Shown: in pieces, positions 41,000-49,817 of the stretch
Numbering within the stretch: position 1 is the first letter of the stretch
How the letters are laid out: each line of letters starts with the position of its first letter
DNA from: GCA-003244245 sp052390495
GTDB lineage: Bacteria > Actinomycetota > Actinomycetes > Mycobacteriales > Pseudonocardiaceae
Assembly (NCBI GenBank): GCA_052390495.1
Contig: JBQTGW010000037.1
Coordinates: 25,188 to 89,187, forward strand
Length of the DNA stretch: 64,000 nt
Direction of reading: 5' to 3'
Made by a program: the position numbers and the translations under genes
The notes under the pieces: model-generated
Database searches by the model: none
Told to the model about the DNA's origin: nothing
Seen by the model: the letters and a program-made list of their open reading frames with translations, nothing else

Positions 41000-41200
41000 T
41001 TAGCCGAACTGGCCGGAGCGGATGTTGGTGGTGAAGGCGGTCCACTCGGCCGGGTGGCAGGTCAGGGCTGGGCCGGTGGGGTGTTTGGAGTCCCGGATGG
41101 CGGTGATGCCGACCAGCGTGGCTACTTCTACGCAGGCACCGGCGCCGCCCGACCTGGTGCTCTTGCGCCACACAGCTCCCGACAGGTCGATCTCCAGCAT
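41000..41200 (-). CDS. DUF397 domain protein (second module)
   Basis: 66 residues: LSGAVWRKSTRSGGAGACVE, IRDSKHPTGPALTCHPAEWT and a short tail. Clearly homologous to the DUF397 protein at 26288. It follows its HTH regulator with 14 bases between them. ATG start at 41200. Confidence 0.9.
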   Translation of the reverse strand: MLEIDLSGAVWRKSTRSGGAGACVEVATLVGITAIRDSKHPTGPALTCHPAEWTAFTTNIRSGQFG

Positions 41201-41214
41201 CGCTGCACGTCCTC

Positions 41215-42057
41215 TCAGTCCTCCGTCAGTGCCGCCAGCATGCTAGTCGACCGCTCGGGGCTGGCCGCCACGGCACGCAGGTGCTGGAGCATCAGGTGGT
41301 ACCGCCGTAGTTCGACCTCCTTCTCCAGGAACAGGTCACCGGCCAGCGACTCGATGTAGACGACGTCCGGGTAGGCCGGGTCGAGGAAGTCGAGCAGGAT
41401 GAACGAACCGGCCATCCCGGAGTGGGCGCCGGCGCCGAACGGGATGACTTGCAGCGTCACGTTCGGCTCGCCGGCCATCTTGATCAGGTGCAGGAGCTGG
41501 GCGCGCATCACCTTGGGGCCACCGACCTGCCGGTGCAGCGCCGCCTCGTCCACAATGGCCCACAGCTTGAGCGGATCGGCCTTGCCGAGCAGCTGCTGCC
41601 GGTCGATGCGAGCCTGCGCGCTCTGGGTCACCTCGTGCTCGCTGGCCATCGGGAACACGCCGCTGATCACCGCGCGGGCGTAGTCCTCGGTCTGGAGCAG
41701 TCCGGGCACGAACAGCGACTCGTAGTTGCTGACCGACCGGGCCTCGACCTCGAAGCCGATGTAAGTGGTGTACTGCTCGGGCAGCTCGGCGTGGTAGGGC
41801 TGCAACCAGCCCTGCTGCTCACCGTCCCGGCCGAGCGCCAACAGCTCCTCACGCTGCGGATCCACCACGCCGTACAGGTCGAGCAACGCCATGAGGGTCC
41901 GCTTCTGCGGACGCCGGACGCGGGCGGTCTCCAGCCGGTAGATCGTCGCCTCGTTCATCCCGGTCCGCTCGCTGACCTGCTCCCGGACCATCCCATGGGA
42001 CTCCCGCAGCTGTCGCATCTCCGCGGCAAGACGGCGTAGCCGGATCGTCGGGGTCAT
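41215..42057 (-). CDS. HTH regulator with DUF5753 domain (second module)
   Basis: 280 residues from ATG 42057, with GAGAGGG about 8 bases upstream; a GTG at 42066 is also open. HTH: RQLRESHGMVREQVSERTGM, NEATIYRLETARVRRPQKRT. DUF5753: YIGFEVEARSVSNYESLFVP, LLQTEDYARAVI. It is homologous along its length to the protein at 26508-27368, with similar order of parts. It pairs with the DUF397 gene downstream. Confidence 0.9.
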   Translation of the reverse strand: MTPTIRLRRLAAEMRQLRESHGMVREQVSERTGMNEATIYRLETARVRRPQKRTLMALLDLYGVVDPQREELLALGRDGEQQGWLQPYHAELPEQYTTYIGFEVEARSVSNYESLFVPGLLQTEDYARAVISGVFPMASEHEVTQSAQARIDRQQLLGKADPLKLWAIVDEAALHRQVGGPKVMRAQLLHLIKMAGEPNVTLQVIPFGAGAHSGMAGSFILLDFLDPAYPDVVYIESLAGDLFLEKEVELRRYHLMLQHLRAVAASPERSTSMLAALTED

Positions 42058-42286
42058 CGGAACCACCCTCTCTTCAGGACCGCCCAGCGGCTAACGCTTC
42101 TCCTAAAAGTGCTTCTGCATAACTTGCATCTCATGTGCGGACAGAAGCATACTAGGCGCGCAGCGTAGCTGCACACGTCGCCGGGGGCGTCACAGCTCTG
42201 TTCCGCCCTACGCAACGGCGCCGTGGCCGCCCGGCCCGGTGCACCCGGCCGGGCGGCACCTCCACCCGACACAAGGGGACCGCGCG

Positions 42287-42505
42287 ATGGAGACACCCGC
42301 AGTGATGCAGCGGCTCAACGAGGCCGGCCGGATCGTGCTGGAGGGGCGGCGCACCGATGACAATGCCCACTGCTCGCTCGTCGTGGTGCGCGAACTCAGC
42401 GGGACATCGGCGATCTACCCGCACGGCGACGACAAACTGGGAGTCCGACTGCCCACGACCGAGGCGATCAAGATGGCGCGAGCGCTCCTCGCGGACGCCG
42501 AATGA
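42287..42505 (+). CDS. Small conserved protein divergent from HTH/DUF397 module
   Basis: 72 residues from ATG 42287 (AAGGGGAC upstream). METPAVMQRLNEAGRIVLEG, HCSLVVVRELSGTSAIYPHG, RLPTTEAIKMARALLADAE: a beta-type core with a C-terminal helix. It occupies the same position as the gene at 27636 relative to the first module. Function unknown. Confidence 0.6.
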   Translation: METPAVMQRLNEAGRIVLEGRRTDDNAHCSLVVVRELSGTSAIYPHGDDKLGVRLPTTEAIKMARALLADAE

Positions 42506-42620
42506 CCAGCAGCGCCCAGAGTGAGCGAGATAGATCTTCGCTGTGCTGCGCATGACCGACGCCACGGTGGTCTACCGTCGGGTGGACAGCTGCCGCCGGA
42601 GTCGCGGAGGGAGGTCGGAC

Positions 42621-42905
42621 ATGAGCCGCTCAGGTGCGCCACCTGGGGCGCGGTACGCCGATCAGCGGCATTACGTGGTGGCTGCGCGCCTGTCCGACCT
42701 GCGCGGTCCGGTCTGCGGCACGGTTACCCTCGACCGATGGCTGGACTGGTCCAGTGACCCCACGTACGACCTGGACGACGCCGGAGATCTGCAACTGATG
42801 TACCAGACCTTGCTGAACCAGGCCATGACCGTCGCGGACCTGCGCCGATGGCTCGACGGCGATACGTTGCGCCGCTTGTGGCCCAGCCTATGGCTTCCGG
42901 CGTGA
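42621..42905 (+). CDS. Conserved hypothetical protein upstream of a nucleotidyltransferase
   Basis: 94 residues from ATG 42621 (GGGAGGTCGG upstream). Tryptophan-rich acidic protein: RHYVVAARLSDLRGPVCGTV, LDRWLDWSSDPTYDLDDAGD, DLRRWLDGDTLRRLWPSLWL. It lies 66 bases before a truncated AbiEii-like gene and may be its antitoxin-like partner, by analogy with two-gene AbiE systems. That pairing is inference. Confidence 0.6.
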   Translation: MSRSGAPPGARYADQRHYVVAARLSDLRGPVCGTVTLDRWLDWSSDPTYDLDDAGDLQLMYQTLLNQAMTVADLRRWLDGDTLRRLWPSLWLPA

Positions 42906-42971
42906 CTGCGTGCCCTGTGGCAGGCACGTATTCCGGAACTGGCCAGGCGACCCGGGGCGATGGCAGGTTAG

Positions 42972-43446
42972 GTGGAGACAGTCCATCGACGACTGGCGGA
43001 GATCGGTCTGCGGGTGGCTGCACGCTACGGTTTCGCGTTGGCTGGCGGCTACGCCGTCCAGGCCCACGGCATCCTGGACCGGCCCAGCGAGGACGTTGAC
43101 CTGTGCACGGCGTGGGAGTGTCGCGGTGAGTTCGCCGCAGCAGTGGACACAGTCGTTGACGCCTATCGCGAAAGCGGGTACACCGTCGAGATCACTCAGC
43201 GTTTCGAGACGTTCGCGAGGCTCGCTGTCGCCGAACCCAGCGAGCCGGACCACCCGTACAAGGTCGAGTTGGCCGCCAACTGGCGTGCCTCGCCGCCGGT
43301 GATGATGGATATCGGCCCGGTCCTTCACGTGGACGATGTCGTGGCGGGCAAGATGCCGGCGCTGTACACCCGGGCCGAACCACGCGACTTTCTGGACATC
43401 GACGACGCCGTCACCACAGGCCGCTACATTCGGAGACGGTTACGTG
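42972..43446 (+). pseudogene. Nucleotidyltransferase, AbiEii/AbiGii type (3' truncated)
   Basis: From GTG 42972 the protein has the nucleotidyltransferase core RYGFALAGGYAVQAHGILDR followed by SEDVDLCTAWE (the D-x-D metal site) and DDVVAGKMPALYTRAEPRDF with a following D-x-D. AbiEii toxins block growth by transferring nucleotides to RNA. After GRYIRRRLREL the reading frame runs without a stop into an IS1182 transposase fragment, so the native C-terminus is lost. Confidence 0.7.
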
Positions 43447-43575
43447 AGCTGGCGGAGCAGAGGGTGATCAAGGCGGTGCGGCGGGCGAAGTTGTTCGTGT
43501 TCTTGCGCCGGCCTCGCCACGAGTTGTTCACCGAGGAGTTCCAGGCCGAGTTGGCTCAGGCCTATACCGACAGAT
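43447..43575 (+). mobile_element. IS1182-type transposase fragment, in frame with neighbours
   Basis: AEQRVIKAVRRAKLFVFLRR then PRHELFTEEFQAELAQAYTD matches the N-terminal part of an IS1182-family transposase and almost repeats the DNA at 40780-40875. It is joined in frame to the nucleotidyltransferase on its left and to methyltransferase sequence on its right, making one chimeric open frame of 282 codons (42972-43820). Confidence 0.7.
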
Positions 43576-43622
43576 GGTCGGCGCTGGCCACGCTCAGCGA
43601 GTGTGAAAGGGGGCTGGGGGAG

Positions 43623-43941
43623 ATGTCGTCGTATGTGTTCATGAAGCTGCTGGAGACCCGCGCCTCCCGCTACGACCTGGGCATGGGCCTGTTGAGCTTC
43701 GGGCGAATCGGCAGTGTTTACCAGAGCGTGGCGGATCGGGTCCCGGACGGCGTCGAGGTGCTGGAGGTTGGCCGCACTGACCTACCTGATCACCCAGACC
43801 ACCACGCGACACACCGATGACCTGTCCGTGGCGTTGACCCAACACGGTTGCGACGATATCGAGGTTGCCACAGTGCAGGGCAAGTCCTTCCAGATCGTCT
43901 CGGGAAGGAGGCCGGCATGCCGACTGCAGCCCCAGCCCTGA
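43623..43941 (+). pseudogene. SAM methyltransferase, ends only (internal deletion)
   Basis: ATG 43623 (GGGGGAG upstream): SSYVFMKLLETRASRYDLGM, GRIGSVYQSVADRVPDGVEV, LEVG is a class I methyltransferase N-terminus up to the start of its SAM motif. There the frame changes to ALTYLITQTTTRHTDDLSVA and ATVQGKSFQIVSGRRP, which reads like the C-terminus of such an enzyme. About 100-150 middle residues are missing. It overlaps the next fragment, which suggests an original operon. Confidence 0.55.
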
Positions 43942-44065
43942 CCCGCAGCCCGGTCCGGTCCACCCTGCAACTGTTGTTTCGGTCCTTCCCGTTCCCGACT
44001 GAACCGGGCCTGCGGGTGTTCGGCAACCCCGACCGCTCCTCGCCGGTGTTCGTCACCGGAAACGG
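43917..44065 (+). pseudogene. HgcA-like corrinoid protein, N-terminal fragment
   Basis: From ATG 43917 (GGAAGGAGG upstream): SPVRSTLQLLFRSFPFPTEP, GLRVFGNPDRSSPVFVTGN. The GNP...SPVFVT pattern resembles the start of the cobalamin-binding domain of HgcA and of actinobacterial HgcAB-like fusion proteins. The sequence then changes to P-type ATPase. The family call is from memory and rests on a short segment; the corrinoid motif itself is not present. Confidence 0.45.
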
Positions 44066-44548
44066 CTGGGCATCGAATACAAGGCCCAGGCCACCCCGCA
44101 AGCCAAACTCGACGAAGTCCAGCACTACCAACGTGACGGCCACGTCGTGGCGATGGTCGGTGACGGCATCAACGACGCCACCGCGCTGGCGGCCGCTGAC
44201 GTGGGCATCGCCATGGTCGACGCTGGCGCTGAAGTCGCCGCGCTGGCTGCCGACATCGTCGTCCACGGCGACCACCTCGGCCGGGTACTGACCGCCGCCC
44301 GCCTGGCTCGCCGCGGGATCCGCACCATCAAGATCAACATTGCCTTCGCTACCGGCTACAACGTCATCGGCCTCGCACTGGCACTGGCCGGACTGATCTC
44401 ACCCGGCACCGCCGCACTCTTCCACGCCGCCAGCTTCATCTCCGTGGTTATCAATTCCGCGCTGGTCCTGGGCTACAACCCCAGAGTGCCCGACGAACCA
44501 ACCCCACCGCGGCCCCGCGAGCACTCTTCGGCGCCGCTGCCTGCATAA
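44066..44548 (+). pseudogene. Heavy-metal P-type ATPase, C-terminal fragment
   Basis: The frame reads RLGIEYKAQATPQAKLDEVQ, MVGDGINDATALAAADVGIA (the conserved GDGxND hinge), then ARRGIRTIKINIAFATGYNV and two terminal membrane segments. Only the last third of a CopA/ZntA-like ATPase remains, without the phosphorylation Asp. It may derive from a pump related to the fragment at 29642-29870, but the two parts do not overlap. Confidence 0.8.
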
Positions 44549-44595
44549 CACCCCGGCTCCGGATTCACCACCCCACCACACAGGAGGACACCACC

Positions 44596-44898
44596 ATGGG
44601 TACTGATCAGCTGGCCACTCGCCTCACAGCAGCCTTATCCCTGGATAGCCCACCCATTGCCGTCACCTTCGTCGACAATGCCCCCGACAACATCCCCGCG
44701 ACAGCGGAAATCGTGCCTTCCACGTGCGCCTTCTGGCGCCAAGCCGAGCACGGTACCTTCTACGCACCAGCCGCCGCACACTTCAACTGCCCCATCGGCA
44801 CCATGGTGATGGGCTTCGACATGCCCGAACACATCAGCAACGAACTCGGCGAGCTGACAGTCTCGGTGGGCGAAGCGCACAGTGGGAGCACCCGGTGA
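44596..44898 (+). pseudogene. DUF169 protein, truncated
   Basis: From ATG 44596 (AGGAGGAC upstream): LTAALSLDSPPIAVTFVDNA, CAFWRQAEHGTFYAPAAAHF, NCPIGTMVMGFDMPEH, typical of DUF169, which contains conserved cysteines possibly for metal or heme. Full-length members have about 240 residues. At about 44855 the sequence becomes the reverse of a conserved hypothetical gene start, and the frame ends at 44898. Confidence 0.7.
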
Positions 44899-44911
44899 TC
44901 GTGACTGGCAC
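44857..44911 (-). pseudogene. 5' fragment of the cassette gene seen at 38092-38503
   Basis: GTG 44911 reads VPVTITGCSHCALRPPRLS without a frameshift, the same start as the broken gene at 38503, and stops after 18 codons at the DUF169 junction. It is shown by a 31-bp perfect identity (44892-44922 and 38484-38514) and further near-identity to 44857. The C-x-x-C here suggests a zinc-binding N-terminus in the intact family. Confidence 0.65.
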
Positions 44912-44957
44912 CCAGCGCCGGTGACCGGGGGCGAAGCCGCATACCCTGACTGGTGCG

Positions 44958-46898
44958 ATGGCTGATCCCTCCACCTACCGCCCGGCGCCGGGGACGATCC
45001 CGGATGCGCCAGGGGTGTACCGCTTCCGCGACGAGCATCGCCGGGTGATCTACGTCGGCAAGGCGAAGAGCCTGCGCAGTCGGTTGAACTCCTACTTCGC
45101 CGACCTTGCCGGGCTGCACCCCCGCACCCGGCAGATGGTCACCACGGCGGCCTCGGTGGAGTGGACGGTGGCAGGCACCGAGGTCGAGGCGTTGCAGCTG
45201 GAGTACAACTGGATCAAGGAGTTCGACCCGCGCTTCAATGTGCGCTACCGCGACGACAAGTCCTATCCGGTGCTGGCCGTGACGTTGCACGAGGAGTACC
45301 CGAGGCTGCACGTCTACCGGGGAGCCCGCAAGGCAGGCGTCCGGTACTTCGGGCCGTACGCGCACGCCTGGGCGATCCGGGAGACACTCGACCTGCTCAC
45401 CAAGGTGTTCCCGGCCCGGGTCTGTTCCACCGGAGTGTTCAAGCGACACGGCCAGATCGGCAGGCCGTGCCTGCTGGGCTATATCGACAAGTGCGCGGCG
45501 CCGTGCATGGGCAACGTGTCCGCCGAGGAGCACCGCAGGATCGTCGAGGACTTCTGTGATTTCCTGTCCGGCCGGACCGACAAGATGATTCGGCGCCTGG
45601 ATCGGGAGATGGAGGCGGCGTCGGCCGAGCTGGAGTTCGAGCGGGCCGCGCGGCTGCGTGATCAGCTGGGGGCGCTGCGCAAGGCGATGGAGAAGCAGGC
45701 CGTGGTGCTGGGCGACGGCACCGACGCCGATGTGGTCGCCTTCGCCTGCGACGAGCTTGAGGCGGCGGTGCAGGTGTTCCATGTCCGCGGCGGGCGGGTC
45801 CGGGGCCAGCGCGGCTGGGTGATCGAGAAAGCCGACCAGGCCGACCTGGTCGGCCAGTTCCTGACCCAGTTCTACGGCGAGCAGGCGGCGCTGGCCGGGG
45901 CCGCCGATGATGCCGGCCAGCCGGTACCCAGGGAGGTGCTGGTGCCCGAGTTACCCGAGGACGCCGACACCGTGACCGAGTGGCTCTCCGGACTGCGCGG
46001 CGCCCGGGTGGCGCTGCGGGTGCCACAACGCGGCGACAAGCGGGCGCTGGCCGAGACGGTGGCGCGCAACGCCCAGGAAGCCTTCGCCCAGCACAAGCTG
46101 CGCCGCGCGGGTGACCTGACTGCTCGATCCGCAGCGCTGCAGGAGATCCAGGAGTACCTGGGGATGAAATCCGCCCCGCTGCGCATCGAGTGCATCGATG
46201 TGAGCCACGTGCAGGGCAGTGACGTGGTGGCCTCGCTGGTGGTCTTCGAGGACGCATTGCCACGCAAGGCCGACTACCGGCGCTTCGCGATCCGGGATGC
46301 CGCCGGGGAAGGGCGCTCCGATGACGTGGCCAGCATCGCCGAGGTGGTTCGGCGACGCTTCACCCGCTCTCTGAAAGAGAAGGAGACTGGGCGTCCCCGC
46401 AAGTTCGCCTACCCGCCGAACCTGCTGCTCGTCGATGGCGGCCCGGCGCAGGTGGCCGCTGCGGCCGAGGTGCTGTTCGAGCTCGGGGTGACCGAGGTGG
46501 CGGTCGCCGGGCTGGCCAAGCGGCTGGAGGAGGTCTGGCTACCCGGCGAGGTCGACCCGGTGATTCTGCCGCGCACCAGCGAGGCGCTCTACCTGCTGCA
46601 AAGGGTGCGTGACGAGGCGCACCGCTTCGCGATCAGCTACCACCGGCAGAAGCGCTCGGCGCGGATGACCAGCTCCGCACTGGACAGCGTCGTCGGGCTG
46701 GGACAGACCCGGCGAACCGCGCTACTCAAGCACTTCGGATCGGTGCGCCGGATTCGGCAGGCCAGTGTGGCGGAGATCACCGAGGTACCCGGGGTCGGTC
46801 CACACACTGCTGCGGCAGTACTTGCCGCGCTGGGACACGCGCCCGGCGAACAGAACAGCGAAGGCGACAATGGGGGAGACGAAGGGGAGGTGTCGTGA
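44958..46898 (+). CDS. uvrC: Excinuclease ABC subunit C
   Basis: 646 residues. It makes both incisions in nucleotide excision repair. GIY-YIG nuclease at about 16-95 (PGVYRFRDEHRRVIYVGKAK); a Cys pair region SGVFKRHGQIGRPCLLGYID; UVR motif AAASAELEFERAARLRDQL (about 215-235); an RNase-H-like C-terminal nuclease (IECIDVSHVQGSDVVASLVV, LLLVDGGPAQVAAAAEVL); and a terminal helix-hairpin-helix (VAEITEVPGVGPHTAAAVLA). It is first in a coupled uvrC-rapZ-yvcK-whiA operon. Confidence 0.96.
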   Translation: MADPSTYRPAPGTIPDAPGVYRFRDEHRRVIYVGKAKSLRSRLNSYFADLAGLHPRTRQMVTTAASVEWTVAGTEVEALQLEYNWIKEFDPRFNVRYRDDKSYPVLAVTLHEEYPRLHVYRGARKAGVRYFGPYAHAWAIRETLDLLTKVFPARVCSTGVFKRHGQIGRPCLLGYIDKCAAPCMGNVSAEEHRRIVEDFCDFLSGRTDKMIRRLDREMEAASAELEFERAARLRDQLGALRKAMEKQAVVLGDGTDADVVAFACDELEAAVQVFHVRGGRVRGQRGWVIEKADQADLVGQFLTQFYGEQAALAGAADDAGQPVPREVLVPELPEDADTVTEWLSGLRGARVALRVPQRGDKRALAETVARNAQEAFAQHKLRRAGDLTARSAALQEIQEYLGMKSAPLRIECIDVSHVQGSDVVASLVVFEDALPRKADYRRFAIRDAAGEGRSDDVASIAEVVRRRFTRSLKEKETGRPRKFAYPPNLLLVDGGPAQVAAAAEVLFELGVTEVAVAGLAKRLEEVWLPGEVDPVILPRTSEALYLLQRVRDEAHRFAISYHRQKRSARMTSSALDSVVGLGQTRRTALLKHFGSVRRIRQASVAEITEVPGVGPHTAAAVLAALGHAPGEQNSEGDNGGDEGEVS

Positions 46899-47806
46899 CC
46901 GACTACAGCAGCGGCCCGCAGCTGGATGGACTGGACACTCCTGGCGGTATTGAGGTCGCCGTCGTGTCCGGGCTGTCGGGGGCAGGCCGCAGCACGGCCG
47001 CCAAGGTGCTTGAGGATCTGGGTTGGTTCGTGGTGGACAACCTGCCCCCTGAACTGATGGCTACCATGGTGGACCTGGGGGCCCGTTCGCAGGGCGTGGT
47101 GACGCGGGTCGCGGTGGTGATGGATGTGCGCAGTCGGGCGTTCACCGACGACCTCGCCGCGGTGATCAAGGATCTGGACGCCCGTGGCTACCGACCCAAG
47201 GTGCTGTTCCTCGAGGCCACCGACGCGGTGTTGATCCGTCGTTTCGAGCAGGTGCGGCGCAGTCACCCGCTACAGGGCGAGGGCAGGCTGGCTGACGGGA
47301 TCGCCGCGGAGCGCGCCTTGCTGGCGCCGCTGCGCGACGAGGCCGACCTGGTGCTGGACACCACGGGGCTGTCCGTTCACCAGCTCCGGGCCAAGATCGA
47401 ACACGCGTTCGGTGGCGAGGCCAGCACCCGCACCCGGATCACTGTTTTATCGTTCGGGTATAAGTATGGGCTGCCCATGGATGCCGATCTGGTGATCGAC
47501 GTACGATTCCTGCCCAACCCGTTCTGGATCCCAGAGCTGCGGGATCTCACCGGTCTGGACGCCGCCGTTCGAAACTACGTGCTAGCCCAGGAGGGCGCCG
47601 AGGAGTTCCTGGAGCGCTACCTGGAGCTGCTGCGGTTGATCGGTGGTGGCTACCGGCGGGAGGGTAAGCGCTACCTCACCCTCGCGGTGGGGTGCACTGG
47701 TGGCAAGCACCGCAGCGTGGTCATTTCCGAGGTGCTGGCCAGTCGGCTGGGCGAGGAGGAAGGGATCACCGTCAAGGTGGTGCATCGGGACGTGGGTCGC
47801 GAGTGA
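46895..47806 (+). CDS. rapZ: RapZ-family RNase adapter/nucleotide-binding protein
   Basis: 303 residues. Walker A VVSGLSGAGRSTAAKVLEDL near the N-terminus, Walker B-like VLFLEATDAVLIRRF, and the C-terminal GCTGGKHRSVVISEVLASRL characteristic of RapZ/YvcJ. In enterobacteria RapZ controls GlmS through small RNAs; in actinobacteria the role is less clear. GTG 46895 overlaps uvrC by 4 bases. The usual uvrC-rapZ-yvcK-whiA order supports the call. Confidence 0.93.
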   Translation: MTDYSSGPQLDGLDTPGGIEVAVVSGLSGAGRSTAAKVLEDLGWFVVDNLPPELMATMVDLGARSQGVVTRVAVVMDVRSRAFTDDLAAVIKDLDARGYRPKVLFLEATDAVLIRRFEQVRRSHPLQGEGRLADGIAAERALLAPLRDEADLVLDTTGLSVHQLRAKIEHAFGGEASTRTRITVLSFGYKYGLPMDADLVIDVRFLPNPFWIPELRDLTGLDAAVRNYVLAQEGAEEFLERYLELLRLIGGGYRREGKRYLTLAVGCTGGKHRSVVISEVLASRLGEEEGITVKVVHRDVGRE

Positions 47807-48846
47807 CCCCTGAGGGCTCCCTTTCGCGCATGCGGGCCGGGGGTGCCGTTGCTCTCAAGGCTGTCGCACTGGGCGGCGGCCACGGACTGTACGCGACGCT
47901 CACCGCCCTGCGTAACCTCACCGACGACGTCACCGCGGTGGTCACCGTTGCCGACGATGGCGGGTCATCTGGGCGGCTGCGCCGGGAACTGGGCACCCTT
48001 CCACCGGGTGATCTGCGGATGGCGCTGACCGCATTGGCTGGGGCCGAGGGTGGCGGGGCGCGCTGGCGGGACGTTTTCGGGCACCGGTTCGGCGGTACCG
48101 GAGCGCTTGCCGGGCACGCCGTGGGCAATCTGGTGTTGGCCGGGCTGCTGGAGGTGCTCGGTGATCCGGTGGCGGTACTGGACGAGGCATGTCGGTTGCT
48201 CGGAGTACGTGGTCGAGTGCTACCGATGTCCGGTGAGCCACTGGACATCGAGGCCGAGGTGGCCGGGCTGGACGGCGACCCGCACGTGCTTCGCCGGATT
48301 CGCGGCCAGGTGGCGGTGGCCAGCACACCGGGCCGGGTACATCGGGTGTGGCTGCGTCCGGAACGACCGCAGGCCTGCGCCGAAGCGGTCCGTGCGGTTC
48401 GCGAGGCCGATCTCGTCGTGCTCGGGCCAGGCTCGTGGTTCACCAGCGTGTTGCCCCACCTGCTGGTCCCCGAGCTGGCTGCGGCACTCGTCGGAACCGC
48501 GGCCTGTCGGGTTCTGGTGCTCAACCTCGTTCCGCAGCCTGGCGAGACCGCTGGCTTCTCCCCAGAGCAGCACCTGCAGGTACTGTCCGGTCACGCGCCA
48601 TCCGGCTTCACCGTGCATGCAGTTCTCGCCGATATCGACACCGTAGCGGTGCCCGCTCGGTTGCACCGCTACGCAGCCGAGCTGGGCGGGTACGCGTACC
48701 TTGCTCAGGTTGCCGATGACGGATTCGCCGATCGGCACGATCCGGTGGCGTTGGCTGCTGCGCTGCACCGGATACTGGCCGACGCCCCCGGCGACTCTCC
48801 TCCCGGGTGGTGTCCCCAGCGGAAGGAGGAGCACGGGTGGCCATGA
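47803..48846 (+). CDS. YvcK/CofD-like protein (gluconeogenesis factor family)
   Basis: 347 residues from GTG 47803, which overlaps rapZ by 4 bases; the frame is open further up, but that part lies inside rapZ. Family features: KAVALGGGHGLYATLTALRN, VTVADDGGSSGRLRRELGTL, PPGDLRMALTAL, and VVLGPGSWFTSVLPHLLVPE. YvcK binds UDP-sugars and affects cell shape and carbon metabolism; the mycobacterial homologue CuvA does this too. It overlaps whiA. Confidence 0.92.
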   Translation: MTPEGSLSRMRAGGAVALKAVALGGGHGLYATLTALRNLTDDVTAVVTVADDGGSSGRLRRELGTLPPGDLRMALTALAGAEGGGARWRDVFGHRFGGTGALAGHAVGNLVLAGLLEVLGDPVAVLDEACRLLGVRGRVLPMSGEPLDIEAEVAGLDGDPHVLRRIRGQVAVASTPGRVHRVWLRPERPQACAEAVRAVREADLVVLGPGSWFTSVLPHLLVPELAAALVGTAACRVLVLNLVPQPGETAGFSPEQHLQVLSGHAPSGFTVHAVLADIDTVAVPARLHRYAAELGGYAYLAQVADDGFADRHDPVALAAALHRILADAPGDSPPGWCPQRKEEHGWP

Positions 48847-49817
48847 CCTCCGCCGTCAAAGACGAGCTGAGTCGGCTGCGGGTGACCAAGACGTGCTGCC
48901 GAAGGGCCGAGGTCTCCTCGATACTGCGCTTCGCGGGCGGGTTGCACATCATCGCCGGGCGCGTGGTGGTGGAGGCCGAGCTGGACACCGGTTCCACTGC
49001 CCGGCGGCTGCGCCGGGAGGTGCATGAGCTGTACGGGCACACCTCGGACGTGCATCTGATCGCTGCCGGTGGCTTGCGCAAAGGAACTCGATACGTGGTG
49101 CGGGTGGTTCGGGACGGGGAGGGGCTGGCCCGCCAGACCGGATTGCTCGACCTGCGTGGCCGTCCGGTGCGCGGCCTGCCGCCGCAGGTCGTCTCCGGTG
49201 GTCTCTGTGATGCGGAGGCGGCCTGGCGGGGCGCTTTCCTCGCCCACGGATCGCTCACCGAACCAGGCCGCTCCGCCGCGCTGGAGGTGACCTGTCCCGG
49301 CCCGGAGGCGGCGCTGGCGCTGGTCGGCGCGGCGCGGCGGCTGGGTATCCAGGCCAAGGCGCGCGAGGTCCGGGGCGCCGATCGGGTGGTTGTCCGGGAC
49401 GGGGATGCCATCGGAGCACTCCTCACCCGGCTCGGTGCACACGAGTCGGTGCTGGCGTGGGAGGAACGTCGGATGCGGCGCGAAGTTCGGGCGACCGCCA
49501 ACCGGCTGGCCAACTTCGACGACGCCAACCTGCGCCGATCCGCCCGCGCCGCGGTTGCCTCAGCGGCCCGGGTCAGCCGGGCACTGGAACTGCTCGGCAA
49601 CGACACTCCGGATCACCTGCTCACCGCGGGTCGGTTGCGCCTCGAGCACCGCCAGGCATCTCTGGAGGAACTGGGCCAGCTCGCCGAACCGGCGATGACC
49701 AAGGACGCCGTTGCCGGACGGATCCGCCGGCTGCTTGCGATGGCTGACAAGCGGGCCCAGGACCTGGGGGTGCCGGACACCGAGTCCGCGGTCACTCCTG
49801 ACATGCTCGAGGCTTGA
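48837..49817 (+). CDS. whiA: Sporulation/cell-division regulator WhiA
   Basis: 326 residues from GTG 48837 (AAGGAGG upstream); ATG 48843 is a close alternative. An N-terminal LAGLIDADG-like fold (TSAVKDELSRLRVTKTCCRR, AEVSSILRFAGGLH, GRSAALEVTCPGPEAALALV) and a C-terminal HTH (SLEELGQLAEPAMTKDAVAG) are the two WhiA parts. WhiA activates sporulation-septation genes with WhiB in Streptomyces. The stop of yvcK lies inside the start region. Confidence 0.95.
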   Translation: MAMTSAVKDELSRLRVTKTCCRRAEVSSILRFAGGLHIIAGRVVVEAELDTGSTARRLRREVHELYGHTSDVHLIAAGGLRKGTRYVVRVVRDGEGLARQTGLLDLRGRPVRGLPPQVVSGGLCDAEAAWRGAFLAHGSLTEPGRSAALEVTCPGPEAALALVGAARRLGIQAKAREVRGADRVVVRDGDAIGALLTRLGAHESVLAWEERRMRREVRATANRLANFDDANLRRSARAAVASAARVSRALELLGNDTPDHLLTAGRLRLEHRQASLEELGQLAEPAMTKDAVAGRIRRLLAMADKRAQDLGVPDTESAVTPDMLEA

